The position numbers were made by a program, and so were the translations under genes. DNA of 40,181 nucleotides, taken from the NCBI GenBank assembly GCA_016187515.1, contig JACPJN010000004.1, positions 1 to 40,181 on the forward strand, given 5' to 3'. Under the pieces are notes generated by a model, which saw nothing but the letters and a program-made list of their open reading frames with translations, did not search any database and was not told the DNA's origin. Shown here one piece after another: positions 6,991 to 15,630 of this stretch (positions are counted from its first letter, which is position 1; every line of letters begins with the position of its first letter). This stretch comes from Candidatus Uhrbacteria bacterium (lineage in GTDB: Bacteria > Patescibacteriota > Patescibacteriia > GWA2-47-26).

Positions 6991-8253
6991 TCACTTCAAC
7001 GCTCCCTTCAATTTCCCGACCATATCAGTTTTCTCCCATGGTAAGTTCAGTTCTGGTCGGCCGAAGTGGCCGTAGGCCGCGACTTGGCGATATAGTGGAC
7101 GGCGTAGATCTAAATGCTTAATAATTATACCCGGCCGCAGATCAAACACTTTTTTAACCGCTTCCGCAATGCGGGAATCAGACACGCGGCCAGTGCCAAA
7201 AGTATCCACGCGCACAGACAGCGGCTCCGGCACTCCAATGGCATAAGCCACTTGCACTTCAACCCGATCAGCCAGTCCGGACGCCACCACATTTTTTGCA
7301 ACCCATCGCGCGCCGTACGCTGCCGAACGATCAACCTTGGTCGGATCTTTTCCGGAAAATGCGCCGCCGCCATGCCTTGCGTACCCGCCATAAGTATCCA
7401 CAATAATTTTGCGGCCGGTCAGTCCGGTATCTCCTTGCGGACCGCCAATCACAAATCGTCCGGTGGTGTTCACATGAATAATCAGCTCTTTCCAACGCTG
7501 GCGAGTTTCTTTTTGCCAATCAATCCAGCCCATGGGCTTCTTTTTTGGCCGCAATTTTTTGTCAAAAAATACCGGCTTAATAACTTCCTTAATTACGGCC
7601 TCGCGAAGCGCGGGAAGTTCAACTTCCGGATTATGCTGAACTGCCAAAAGCACAGTATGCGCGCGTACCGGAACGTTGCCTTGATATTCAATAGTGACTT
7701 GCGATTTTCCATCCGGGCGCAGCCCCTTGATAATTCCTTTTTTGCGCACCTCTGCCAAACGCTTGCACAATCTATGCGCCAAAGTAATTGGCAAAGGCAT
7801 CAGCTCCGGTGTTTCATTGCAGGCATAACCAAACATTAATCCTTGATCCCCTGCTCCCAAATGTTCCAAATCTTCTTTTACAATTTTTCCACCCGCCCCT
7901 TCGGTAAATGAATCCACGCCCATGGCAATATCCGAGGATTGTTCCTTAATCGCAGTCATGACCCCGGAGGTTTCCCATTGAAATCCATACTCTGCGTCAG
8001 TGTAACCAATATCCTTAACCACGCCGCGCACCAATTTGGAAATATCCGCGTAGGCCGAAGTGGTTATTTCCCCGGCCACCACGCACACGCCATTGGTCAA
8101 AAGCGTTTCGCACGCCACGCGGCTTTTTTGATCTTGTTTAATCAGCGCGTCCAAAATCGCGTCGGAAATCTGATCGGCCATTTTATCCGGATGACCCTCG
8201 GTTACGGATTCGGAAGTAAAAAGTTTGAGGTGGTTTTGTTTAGCTTTTGGCAT
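6991..8253 (-). CDS. metK: S-adenosylmethionine synthetase
   Basis: The 420-residue protein carries the full MetK signature: [20 protein letters not shown] near the N-terminus, [12 protein letters not shown] in the middle and [17 protein letters not shown], the two family patterns, plus [19 protein letters not shown]. The enzyme makes S-adenosylmethionine from methionine and ATP in the cytoplasm, using Mg and K ions, usually as a tetramer. The length is a little over the usual 380-400. The ATG at 8253 is preferred over an in-frame GTG six codons upstream because homology begins just after it; neither has a clear ribosome site. It appears to be a single-gene unit. Confidence 0.96.
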   Translation of the reverse strand: MPKAKQNHLKLFTSESVTEGHPDKMADQISDAILDALIKQDQKSRVACETLLTNGVCVVAGEITTSAYADISKLVRGVVKDIGYTDAEYGFQWETSGVMTAIKEQSSDIAMGVDSFTEGAGGKIVKEDLEHLGAGDQGLMFGYACNETPELMPLPITLAHRLCKRLAEVRKKGIIKGLRPDGKSQVTIEYQGNVPVRAHTVLLAVQHNPEVELPALREAVIKEVIKPVFFDKKLRPKKKPMGWIDWQKETRQRWKELIIHVNTTGRFVIGGPQGDTGLTGRKIIVDTYGGYARHGGGAFSGKDPTKVDRSAAYGARWVAKNVVASGLADRVEVQVAYAIGVPEPLSVRVDTFGTGRVSDSRIAEAVKKVFDLRPGIIIKHLDLRRPLYRQVAAYGHFGRPELNLPWEKTDMVGKLKGALK

Positions 8254-8487
8254 ACTTTCAAATGTCGTCACCCGAGCATAGTCGAGGGATCTCTACACCA
8301 TGAAAAATAAGAGATTTCTCCACTCGGCTCACGCCTCGGTCGAAATGACGGAGATTTTTTACCTGTGAATAACTTTCCTATTCTATCATAATTTTTTTAC
8401 CGCGTCTACCACGTACAAAAAGGGGTACATAGTCGCAAGCGCCCGGCAGAGCTAGCGTGTATCACTTCTTTCTGGGCACCCCAAAAG
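8254..8487. repeat. intergenic stretch with interspersed repeat text
   Basis: The interval between metK and murD contains the word CACTCGGCTCACGCCTCGG followed by TCGAAATGAC, with a partial inverted copy (CACCCGAGCATAGTCGAGGG) at 8271-8290. This is a well-known style of bacterial interspersed repeat. I see no gene here. Confidence 0.4.
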
Positions 8488-9948
8488 TTATACCAGTTTT
8501 CGTACGTGGTCTACAAACTGCCGTCCCCGATCAAATTCATTTTTAAATAATCCAAACGAGGCCGCGGCGGGAGAAAGCAAGACGATGTCGCCAGATTGTG
8601 CTAGAACATGCGCTTTCTTGACTGCCTCCTTCATCTGTTTTACAAGAGTAATTGGTAATTGGTAATTAGTAATTAGTGGTTTGAATTTATTGGTGGCCGT
8701 GCCAGGAAGTAATACCACGGCTTTGCAATACTGCTTCACGTACTTTGCCAATTCCCGAAACTCCAATTTTTTATCCGCCCCGCCGGCAATGAGGACAATA
8801 TTTTTTGTGATTTGTGATTTGTGATTTGTGATTTGTCGCTGTCCCAGTGTAGCAAGTGCCGCGACTGTCGCCTCCGGCGTTGTGGCGGTTGTGTCATTGT
8901 AGTAACGCACGCCATCAACTGTACGAACAAGTTCAAGCCGATTAGGTAAACCACGAAAGGTCTTCAGCACATGCGCAATATCTCGACGAGTAACCCCTGC
9001 TGCGTCAGCTGCCACTGCCGCGGCAAGGGCATTGGCGCGATTGTGCGCGCCCGGAATTTGTAAATCCTCAAGCGGAACCCAGCGCGGTAATTGCTTTTCC
9101 GCCGAAAACCAAACGACTTTGCCGCGCGCGCGCTTGGCCATCGCGCGTGTCGCCGCATTATCATAATTAAGCACTAGAGTATCGCCACGCTTTTGAAATC
9201 GAAAAATATTTTCTTTATCCGCAATATATTCTCGGATATTTCTATACTTATCCAGGTGATCATTCATGATATTGGTCACCACCGCAATGTTGGGACTTTT
9301 TTTCACCGTCGGAAAATGATGCAAAAGCCAACTTGAAAGCTCCGCCACAATCGGCTCGCCATTATACGTATCAATAAACGAAAGCGGCGAGGCACCTAGA
9401 TTTCCGGCCAGCCACACTTTACCCATTCTCCGATTCGGGCGAAACGGAGAATGGTGATATTTTAGCATTTCATAGATAAGCGCGGTGGTTGTACTTTTTC
9501 CCCGCGTACCGGTTACGCCAATAAACAATTTCGGCGTATGCCGCGCTAAAAATAAACTCCAGTCATTGACAACCGGTATTTTCCGCTTGGCCGCAATCCT
9601 TAAATACGGCGACTCAGACGGAACTGACGGGTTTTGAAATACCACATCCGCGTTTTTAAAATCTTCCTCCCGATGCTTGCCAAAAACAAATGCGAGCTTA
9701 GGGCTTAGTGCTAATGGCTTAGAGTTTTTTGCCCTACGCTCTATGCCCTTGGCTCTATGCCGAAGTCCAGTCCAATACTTCACCAACTCCCTCACACTCC
9801 CCTCCAGCTCCCGCGCACTCCGTAAATCCGTAACCGTCACCTTTGATCCTTGCCGCAAAAAAAACTTCACCGCCTCAATGCCAGTCCCCTTCTCATAGAG
9901 TCCAAGCCCCATGACCGTGACGCGTTTGTTTTGAAAATTTGTGAGCAT
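8488..9948 (-). CDS. murD: UDP-N-acetylmuramoyl-alanine--glutamate ligase
   Basis: This is a 486-residue Mur ligase with VMGLGLYEKGTG at the start (nucleotide-fold N-terminal domain), P-loop GVTGTRGKSTT (about 145-155), ELSSWLLHHF, TNIMNDHLDKY, LPNRLELV and YNDTTATTPEAT, all typical of MurD. It adds D-glutamate to UDP-MurNAc-L-alanine. It is longer than usual (about 450) because of three in-frame insertions built from word repeats, at residues about 58-83, 371-382 and 423-434. The ATG at 9948 is given, but a TTG two codons upstream has GGAG at ideal spacing, and that GGAG belongs to an intergenic repeat element. Confidence 0.92.
   Translation of the reverse strand: MLTNFQNKRVTVMGLGLYEKGTGIEAVKFFLRQGSKVTVTDLRSARELEGSVRELVKYWTGLRHRAKGIERRAKNSKPLALSPKLAFVFGKHREEDFKNADVVFQNPSVPSESPYLRIAAKRKIPVVNDWSLFLARHTPKLFIGVTGTRGKSTTTALIYEMLKYHHSPFRPNRRMGKVWLAGNLGASPLSFIDTYNGEPIVAELSSWLLHHFPTVKKSPNIAVVTNIMNDHLDKYRNIREYIADKENIFRFQKRGDTLVLNYDNAATRAMAKRARGKVVWFSAEKQLPRWVPLEDLQIPGAHNRANALAAAVAADAAGVTRRDIAHVLKTFRGLPNRLELVRTVDGVRYYNDTTATTPEATVAALATLGQRQITNHKSQITKNIVLIAGGADKKLEFRELAKYVKQYCKAVVLLPGTATNKFKPLITNYQLPITLVKQMKEAVKKAHVLAQSGDIVLLSPAAASFGLFKNEFDRGRQFVDHVRKLV
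8647..8680. repeat. AATTGGT/AATTAGT word repeat inside murD
   Basis: Four consecutive GTAATTGGTAATTAGT-type units are read in frame as LITNYQLPIT. The same style of text recurs between ftsW and mraY. Confidence 0.6.
8801..8836. repeat. TGATTTG tandem repeat inside murD
   Basis: Four copies of TGATTTG in tandem, read in frame on the minus strand as QITNHKSQIT. The same text occurs in the intergenic stretch upstream of rpmA (30030-30062). Confidence 0.65.
9699..9775. repeat. GGCTTAG/CTATGCC word repeat inside murD
   Basis: The same GGGCTTAGGGCTTAG and CCCTACGCTCTATGC words occur between ftsW and murG (21457-21525), where they are non-coding. Here they are read in frame as a basic insert at residues about 58-83. 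Confidence 0.6.
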
Positions 9949-9960
9949 AGTCAAATCAAT

Positions 9961-9998
9961 CTCCCTCCCTTAAGGTAAGGGAGGGCTAGGGTGGGTTA
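9961..9998. repeat. interspersed palindromic repeat upstream of murD
   Basis: CTCCCTTAAGGTAAGGGAG followed by GGCTAGGGTGGGTTATG. Closely similar copies lie at 15330-15366 and 30424-30461. Confidence 0.7.
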
Positions 9999-10112
9999 TG
10001 CCGGCCATCCTCGGGCAGGAATGATTCATAGCTCCCCTCACCTCTCTTATCTTAAAAGGGGAAAAATTGAAGGATGCCGCCATCATAGCATAAAAAAGGA
10101 GAATGGACAAAA

Positions 10113-10129
10113 CGTATCAACATGATACG
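10113..10129. promoter_or_regulatory. operator-like palindrome before the orphan + strand gene
   Basis: CGTATCA and TGATACG are perfect arms separated by three bases, 20 bases before the ATG at 10149 and next to a weak promoter (TTGAAG, 18 bases, TAAAAA). Confidence 0.4.
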
Positions 10130-10148
10130 ATGTATGCAGGAGGAGCGC

Positions 10149-10610
10149 ATGCACACCATTCCACTGACCGACATGGACGGAATCAAGATAGCCGAGCTAT
10201 CCGTAGGCCCGAGGGAGTTTGGGATCACGCTTACGAATGATGGGATCGGGGCAGCAGCACGCGGCGACCTCGAGCTTCATCCCAATACACCAACGGTACT
10301 GCGAGACGCGCTGGCGCAAGCCATGCGTGACCGCGACGAAGACCCAGACCCTTGCCTTAACCGGCTGACAGGTAGTCCACAATTTCCTGGCCCAGTCACG
10401 CTGTCTACGATCGGGGGTGATGTGATCGCAATCTTCAGCGGCCACGCCGCTGACTGCGCCACACTCCTGATCCTTTCCGCACATGCGTTTGCGCGCGTTG
10501 GCGCTGGCCCTATCGAGCTTTACCACCGTGAGGTAGCCGCACTAGTTTCCTGGGCCGCGGACGTGTGCCACGCCCAAGCGGCGCTTAAGGCCGCGCCAGC
10601 CGCCCGCTAA
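10149..10610 (+). CDS. orphan soluble protein
   Basis: A 153-residue protein with no family I recognise. It has no signal peptide and no clear membrane segment; residues 85-125 are moderately hydrophobic (DVIAIFSGHAADCATLLILSAHAF). The ATG at 10149 is chosen because AGGAGGAG stands immediately before it; an ATG five codons upstream lacks such a site. It is one of only two complete genes on the + strand, has its own operator-like palindrome and a strong terminator, and its codons look GC-richer than those of the neighbouring metK and murD. These features suggest an acquired single-gene unit. Confidence 0.6.
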   Translation: MHTIPLTDMDGIKIAELSVGPREFGITLTNDGIGAAARGDLELHPNTPTVLRDALAQAMRDRDEDPDPCLNRLTGSPQFPGPVTLSTIGGDVIAIFSGHAADCATLLILSAHAFARVGAGPIELYHREVAALVSWAADVCHAQAALKAAPAAR

Positions 10611-10683
10611 ATCTCCCCCAGTCAACACCATCCCGCTACGCTGTTCGCTTCATGCTCTTTCCCGCGACCCTTCGCCTGCCACG

Positions 10684-10718
10684 CCCGCCGCGGCCTTCCG
10701 CGTCGGGTCGGTTTTTTT
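10684..10718 (+). terminator. rho-independent terminator of the orphan gene
   Basis: CCCGCCGCGG and CCGCGTCGGG pair at nine of ten positions around a CCTT loop and are followed by a run of seven T at 10712-10718. Confidence 0.8.
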
Positions 10719-10772
10719 ATGCAAACGGCGACCATAAAGGTCGCCACTACATCCTCTGCTGAAAGGCAAGTT

Positions 10773-10994
10773 TTATGCCGCCGCAGCGGTTTGCAGCGGC
10801 CGCTCCACTTGCACTAAAAAATCTTTCGCTTTCCCAAACACGGTCTTGCGAGCGCCAAGCACCTCAACCCCGGCTACTTTTCCATCCGCATCATAATCAA
10901 CTGCAATATCATCCGTGAGACGTTTGGTCGTCACGGTTGTATCACGGAATTCGAAATACATCGCATCGCTTATTGGGTCGTATTTGATCTTCAT
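10773..10994 (-). CDS. DUF2283 family protein
   Basis: A 73-residue protein with the DUF2283 pattern: MKIKYDPISDAMYFEF at the start and IAVDYDADGKVAGVEVLGA in the middle. The biochemical role of the family is not established. The ATG at 10994 is one base after the stop of the DUF4258 gene, so the two are co-translated. The pair resembles toxin-antitoxin modules in size and order, with DUF2283 the likely antitoxin, but that assignment is inference. Confidence 0.8.
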   Translation of the reverse strand: MKIKYDPISDAMYFEFRDTTVTTKRLTDDIAVDYDADGKVAGVEVLGARKTVFGKAKDFLVQVERPLQTAAAA

Positions 10995-10995
10995 A

Positions 10996-11259
10996 TTAGG
11001 CAATATAGAGTGCGTACACAGTAATTACTACAATCGTATCCCTCTCCACAACAAATACTGGGTTCACTTGTTTTATCTTGTAAAATTTCTTATTCCATTC
11101 TGCATTATACTGAAAATCCTGCTTTGCTTCAAATCGGCCACTCCTCGCTTCACGCCATTCTGCAAGCCGAATCGTTTCTACTACTTCATTTTCATTGGCT
11201 CCCCTTTTCCGCATACTATCCTGTGCACGCGGCGAAAATTCAATGGGAAGATTCTTCAT
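10996..11259 (-). CDS. DUF4258 family protein (possible toxin)
   Basis: An 87-residue basic protein starting with IEFSPRAQDSMRKRGANENEV, which matches the 'S.HA..rm..RgIs..ev' opening of DUF4258, followed by a strand-rich end (VFVVERDTIVVITVYAL). DUF4258 is a small RelE/BrnT-like fold family often found next to DUF2283. It is immediately upstream of the DUF2283 gene with a one-base gap. A growth-controlling nuclease-type activity is possible but nothing in this sequence proves it. Confidence 0.75.
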   Translation of the reverse strand: MKNLPIEFSPRAQDSMRKRGANENEVVETIRLAEWREARSGRFEAKQDFQYNAEWNKKFYKIKQVNPVFVVERDTIVVITVYALYIA

Positions 11260-11293
11260 ATACTATAACACAGTGAGCGATGGCTGTCCAATT

Positions 11294-11980
11294 TTATGCG
11301 TGCCCGTGTTTCATATGCACGCCGCGGGAAGTAAATACAGTTTTATGCAGGCGCACTTCGGTCATGGCCTTGATAATTTCCCAGGACATTTTAAAATATT
11401 CTTTAAGTCCGCCCCAAAAACCGAACTTTTCGATTTTCTTCACAATTCTAATGCCCGGCATTTTGGTTTTTCCGTATGGCAATTTATTCGCGCGGCAATA
11501 ATAATTGAGCGCGCTTTCAGCTTTAAATCCTTTCATGTAGTAATCCGGAATATCGGTAAAGACCTTGCGCAACATGGCCCGCTCTCCGCCAATCAGCGGA
11601 AGATATTGCTGCAGCCAAGTAAAAAACCCGCCGCGATCGCGCAGCCCCACATTCATCGCGTACGTTCCGGCAAGCACCGGCTTCACGATACTTTCAATGT
11701 GTTGGGCCGTAAACCCACTTAAATCCGCGTCCGCAAAAAATAAAATCGGCGCGTCCGTGTGCGTTACGCCATGCGACATGGCCGAGCCCTTGCCATGCCG
11801 GAAGGGCAGCTCATGCACCATATCCGCCCCGGCTTCCCTAGCTAACTGCGCGGTCTTATCTTTTGAGCCATCGGAAATAACAATCACCTCACCGATAAGC
11901 AGCGAGGATTTTAAGGTCTGCACCACTCCGGCAATGGTTTTTTCTTCGTTAAAGGCGGGGACGATAGCGGCTACTTTCAT
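11294..11980 (-). CDS. family 2 glycosyltransferase
   Basis: A 228-residue GT-A fold enzyme: AAIVPAFNEEKTI at the N-terminus, VISDGSKDKT (about residues 34-43), and FFADADLSG carrying the DxD metal motif (about 81-89). It has no membrane helix, unlike polyprenyl-phosphate glycosyltransferases with C-terminal anchors. The fold is that of dolichol-phosphate-mannose-synthase-like or glucosyl-3-phosphoglycerate-synthase-like enzymes; the donor and acceptor cannot be read from the sequence. It is downstream of the translin-like gene with 76 bases between, so it may be the last gene of that transcript. Confidence 0.85.
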   Translation of the reverse strand: MKVAAIVPAFNEEKTIAGVVQTLKSSLLIGEVIVISDGSKDKTAQLAREAGADMVHELPFRHGKGSAMSHGVTHTDAPILFFADADLSGFTAQHIESIVKPVLAGTYAMNVGLRDRGGFFTWLQQYLPLIGGERAMLRKVFTDIPDYYMKGFKAESALNYYCRANKLPYGKTKMPGIRIVKKIEKFGFWGGLKEYFKMSWEIIKAMTEVRLHKTVFTSRGVHMKHGHA

Positions 11981-12056
11981 AGTTCGCTTTACGAACGATA
12001 ATTCGATGATTAGAGATTAGACAATTCGAATCGCAAATTAACTAATTATCAAATTA

Positions 12057-12632
12057 TCATTTGCGCCGCATATGCATGTCATAAATAACTTCTTCAACGC
12101 GGCGCAAGTTTTGCTTGGCCTGATCATACTTGGTGCGCAAATAACCCGTCAGGTCAAACTTGATCAACTGCTCAACAACATCGCGCACCACCTCCGCGAG
12201 CTTCTCCACTTCTTGCGCACGTCCCTGTGTGGCGCGCTGTACGGCCTTGCGCGTAAGCTCGCCGGTAAAGTCCGAAAGTCCTGCCAAATATGTATCCGCA
12301 TCTATTTGCATGCCTTTCAATTCCACCACTTTCCCTATTCGCATCCATTCGCAGAATAATTTTGCCTCCACATACTCCTCCAGCGCCGCGCGATACGCGC
12401 CCTCATAGCGTAACTCCGGCAATTGCTTAAACTGCTTCTCAAGATTCCCAAACGTGCGCTCCACTTCTTGGAGTAACGCATCTGCGGCACTCATATCATC
12501 CCGATGCAACGCAAAAATCGCCTGCTTGGCTTTGGAAAGCGTGCCGTTGGATACCCCAATTAAATCCCGCCGCGCGGACTCATAAGTATCGTATTCTTTC
12601 TTTAAGCGTACAAATAATTTTTCATTTAACAT
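12057..12632 (-). CDS. translin-family protein
   Basis: A 191-residue all-helical protein. RYEGAYRAALEEYVEAKLFCEWM (about residues 75-97) and YLAGLSDFTGELTRKAV (about 113-129) match the two best-conserved stretches of the translin/TRAX family, as does the C-terminal LTGYLRTKYDQAKQNLRRVEEVI region. Translins bind single-stranded nucleic acid as octamers; TRAX supplies RNase activity in eukaryotic C3PO. The TRAX catalytic acidic residues cannot be confirmed by eye. It starts two bases after the stop of the P-type ATPase gene, implying co-translation, an unexpected pairing. Translins are well known in archaea and eukaryotes but rarer in bacteria. Confidence 0.75.
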   Translation of the reverse strand: MLNEKLFVRLKKEYDTYESARRDLIGVSNGTLSKAKQAIFALHRDDMSAADALLQEVERTFGNLEKQFKQLPELRYEGAYRAALEEYVEAKLFCEWMRIGKVVELKGMQIDADTYLAGLSDFTGELTRKAVQRATQGRAQEVEKLAEVVRDVVEQLIKFDLTGYLRTKYDQAKQNLRRVEEVIYDMHMRRK

Positions 12633-12634
12633 AC

Positions 12635-15316
12635 CTATGCGTGCACTCGCTTACGGATAAAAAATGCTTTGACCAGTTCGATAAGCGCCACATTGATAAC
12701 GCCCAGCCCGATTAGCGGCAGCCAGTCAGCAGCGGAAAGCGCTACGGTGCGTAGGATATGCTGCAGTGGCGGCGCGTATACTGCCGCCAAGAGCAAGACC
12801 GCGCTTATTCCCGTAGATCCTAACAATAAACGGTTATTAAAGGGATTGACGTGCCAGACATAACGATGCATGCTGCGAATCGAGTAAATTGAGAATAGCA
12901 TATTAGTGCCCAGAGCGGCAAATACCAAAGTCCTCGTATAAGCAAGATCATATCCATGAGTCAGGAAGTAGAGATAAAATCCAAACAAAAGCACGCTCCC
13001 GACAATGCCAACCCCGAACACAAGTGTGTTCATCTCAAAATCCATCAGCGACGAGGTACGCGCTCTGGGTTTTTCCTTCATCACGTGCGGTTCGCCCGGA
13101 TCAAACGCGAGTGCCATATTCGGCAATGAATCTTCTATTAAATTTATCCAAAGAATTTGCGCCGCAAGAACCGGGAGTGGCAGGCCAAGTAAGAGACTCC
13201 CTATTATAATGATAATCTCTTTCCAACTTCCCGAAAGCAAATAGGCCACTACTTTGCGGACATTTTCATAAATATTCCGGCCTCCTTGCACGGCACCAAC
13301 GATCGTCGCCAAATTATTATCGGTAAGCACGACATCGGCTGATTCCTTAGCGACATCAGTGCCCGAGCCAACCGCAATGCCAATGTCAGCGCTTTTGAGT
13401 GCTGGGGCATCGTTTACTCCATCGCCCGTCATCGCCACCGAAACACCCAGCCGATGAAACGCCTCCACAATACGTACTTTATGTTTGGGCAGGACGCGCG
13501 CAAAAATATTCACCTCCTTCATGCGCTCCGCAAGTTTCTCGTCATCCAGCGCGTCCATTTGGTCACCAGTGAGAACAAGACCCCTCCTAACCTCCCCTTT
13601 AAAAGGGGAGGAAACCAATTTTTCTCCCCCTGCCCGAGGGGGAGTTAGAGGGGGTGGGAGCAATCCGGCCTGTGTGGCAATTGCCACTGCAGTCCTGGCA
13701 TGATCGCCAGTAATCATGATCGTGCGAATTCCGGCGCGGTGGGTCACGGAGACCACTTCGGAAATATGCGGGCGCAAAGGATCTTGAAGCGCAAACAAAC
13801 CCGCAAATACGAGATCGGACGGAAGTGTATGATTTTTTATTAGCTCTTTCAGTGTTCTTATTTCGCGCGGTACTTCGCGATAGGCAACCGCCAATAATCG
13901 TTTCCCTTGACCAGTTCTATCTTCAATCTGTTTTATCAGAACACGCCGCTCTGCGGCCGTCAATTTTGCCGCGGCCAGCACTTTCTCCGGCGCCCCGCGG
14001 ACATAAAGCACGTTTACGGCTAGGCCACCCGCGGGTGGCCTAGCCACGCGGTGCAGCGTCGCTGACCATTTTCGCGCGCTGTCAAAAGGCATCTCGTCTA
14101 ATTTGGGAAACGCACGATTAAGTTTTGCTACATTAATTTTTGCTTCTTCTGCTCCCTTATACAATCCCCGAGTAGTCGGATCCTGACCCTCATTTCCCGT
14201 GAGCGCGCATTCCCAGGCTTTGGCCTTGTCTTTTGCAATCACTTCCACTACTGACATCTTCCCAGTCGTAAGCGTGCCGGTTTTGTCCGCACAAATCACT
14301 GACACACTGCCGAGTGTTTCTGCCGCAAGTAAACGCTTCACAATGGCTTGCCGCTTGGCCATGTTGCGCATGCCAATTGCCAAAATCACGGTCAGTGAAA
14401 TCAACAATCCTTCCGGAATCGCGGCGACCGCCACAGCCACGGCAATTAAAAACATTTCTACGATAGAGCGGCCTTGAATAGTGCCAATACCAAAAATACC
14501 CAACGCAATGAGTACGGTTACTCCTCCTAATACTTTGGCCAGTTTCGCCAATTGTTTTTGAAGCGGTGTAACCGGATCTTCTACTTTGTGCACCAAAAGA
14601 GCAATCTCGCCAAAGGCCGTATCTTTACCCGTAGCGACCACGACGGCCTCGGCTTTTCCACGCGCCACCGTGGTGCCTTGAAAGACCATGTTCGTGCGCT
14701 CGGCCAGCATCGTCGCCCCGTGCAGCGGCTTCAATTGTTTTTTAACCGGAAGCGACTCGCCAGTCAGCGCCGCTTCATTAATTTCCAAATCAAACATTTG
14801 CAGCAAGCGCGCATCGGCCGGCACATGGTCACCGGCTTGGAGCAAAACTATGTCACCTGGCACGAGTTCACTGGCGTCCACTGCCATCTCCCTCACCCTC
14901 CCCTCTCCCAGCGGGAGAGGGTGGCCGGAGGCCGGGTGAGGGGTTACCTGCCGGCGCACCCGCGCCTTATGCTTGACCATGGCCTTGAGCGCGGCAAACG
15001 CATTGTCCGCCTGCCACTCTTGCCAAAATCCAATCGCGGCATTGACCACTACCGCGGCCAAAATCACGCCCATGTCCACAAACTCTTGAAGCGCGGCAAC
15101 AATGAGCGCCGCGATCAAAAGCACATAAACGAGCGGGCTTTTCAACTGCCGCACGAAAATCGCGACCCGCGAGGGACGCTGGTCTTCCGGCAAAACATTC
15201 GGGCCGTATTTTGCAATGCGCGCGCGTGCCTCCTCCTCGGTCAGACCATGTTTCGAGGTGCTCACCTCCTTAAGCACATCCTCCATCTTAAGCGCATGCC
15301 AGTTTACCTTAGCCAT
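12635..15316 (-). CDS. P-type cation-transporting ATPase (P2 group)
   Basis: The 893-residue protein has the P-type layout: cation ATPase N-domain, ALTGES (about 183-188) in the actuator, PEGLL in M4 (301-305), the phosphorylation motif DKTGTLT with Asp344, a TGD motif, and GDGVNDAPAL at the hinge, then the C-terminal membrane helices. PEGLL and the M6 stretch NLIEDSLPNMALAFD place it near SERCA/PMR1-type and Na/K-like P2 pumps, so Ca is the best guess for the ion. Repeat-derived in-frame insertions lie at residues about 123-143, 423-433 and 550-579. The ATG at 15316 is used; a TTG upstream is possible. Confidence 0.93.
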   Translation of the reverse strand: MAKVNWHALKMEDVLKEVSTSKHGLTEEEARARIAKYGPNVLPEDQRPSRVAIFVRQLKSPLVYVLLIAALIVAALQEFVDMGVILAAVVVNAAIGFWQEWQADNAFAALKAMVKHKARVRRQVTPHPASGHPLPLGEGRVREMAVDASELVPGDIVLLQAGDHVPADARLLQMFDLEINEAALTGESLPVKKQLKPLHGATMLAERTNMVFQGTTVARGKAEAVVVATGKDTAFGEIALLVHKVEDPVTPLQKQLAKLAKVLGGVTVLIALGIFGIGTIQGRSIVEMFLIAVAVAVAAIPEGLLISLTVILAIGMRNMAKRQAIVKRLLAAETLGSVSVICADKTGTLTTGKMSVVEVIAKDKAKAWECALTGNEGQDPTTRGLYKGAEEAKINVAKLNRAFPKLDEMPFDSARKWSATLHRVARPPAGGLAVNVLYVRGAPEKVLAAAKLTAAERRVLIKQIEDRTGQGKRLLAVAYREVPREIRTLKELIKNHTLPSDLVFAGLFALQDPLRPHISEVVSVTHRAGIRTIMITGDHARTAVAIATQAGLLPPPLTPPRAGGEKLVSSPFKGEVRRGLVLTGDQMDALDDEKLAERMKEVNIFARVLPKHKVRIVEAFHRLGVSVAMTGDGVNDAPALKSADIGIAVGSGTDVAKESADVVLTDNNLATIVGAVQGGRNIYENVRKVVAYLLSGSWKEIIIIIGSLLLGLPLPVLAAQILWINLIEDSLPNMALAFDPGEPHVMKEKPRARTSSLMDFEMNTLVFGVGIVGSVLLFGFYLYFLTHGYDLAYTRTLVFAALGTNMLFSIYSIRSMHRYVWHVNPFNNRLLLGSTGISAVLLLAAVYAPPLQHILRTVALSAADWLPLIGLGVINVALIELVKAFFIRKRVHA
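13580..13665. repeat. palindromic repeats inside the P-type ATPase gene
   Basis: Two adjacent elements, CCTCCCCTTTAAAAGGGGAGG and CTCCCCCTGCCCGAGGGGGAG, are read in frame as PPLTPPRAGGEKLVSSPFKG and the following residues, between the nucleotide-binding and phosphorylation-domain segments. Confidence 0.75.
14018..14045. repeat. 28-bp perfect palindrome inside the P-type ATPase gene
   Basis: The half-site GGCTAGGCCACCCG and its exact complement, read in frame as ARPPAGGLA in the nucleotide-binding domain. Confidence 0.7.
14888..14946. repeat. palindromic repeat inside the P-type ATPase gene
   Basis: CCTCACCCTCCCCTCTCCCA, then GCGGGAGAGGGTGGCCGGAG and a GGGTGAGGGG tail. It encodes TPHPASGHPLPLGEGRVRE (residues about 125-143) in the actuator domain. 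It is related to the element in the murE-like gene. Confidence 0.75.
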
Positions 15317-15533
15317 AGTCAACAATTCGTCCCCCTCTTAAGATAAGAGGGGGTAGGGGGAGTTATGAACCTTTGTGTTATGTGTTACGTGCTATGTATT
15401 ACGTGAACCTAGTATATCAATTTCCACCCATCCTGTCATTCTGAACCCCGACGCGGAAGTCGGGGTGAAGAATCCCGCCCGCCTCGCCGAGGCGAGTCGA
15501 GGCTGGGCGCGTATGCGCGCACCCACCCACAAC
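15317..15533. repeat. repeat-filled intergenic stretch
   Basis: Contains a copy of the CTCTTAAGATAAGAGGG palindromic repeat (15330-15366), a GTTATGTGTTACGTGCTATG word repeat (15377-15410), and CCTGTCATTCTGAACCCCGA with its paired GGGGTGAAG, a common interspersed element (15434-15475). No gene is seen. Confidence 0.5.
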
Positions 15534-15561
15534 AAAAAAACGCCTTGCTTGCGCAGGGCGT
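15534..15561 (-). terminator. terminator of the helical orphan gene
   Basis: Arms ACGCC.TGC / GCGCA.GGCGT (15540-15561), followed on the minus strand by a run of seven T. Confidence 0.75.
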
Positions 15562-15630
15562 ATGGGACAGCAAAGTAGTACAGCGTGGGGATTACTGAAT
15601 ATTATACCGCTTTTACTCTAGTCCTCCGGA

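Noticed and set aside
8400-8487. Possible small gene between metK and murD
   Set aside because: Frames here are short, lack ribosome sites and overlap interspersed repeat text.
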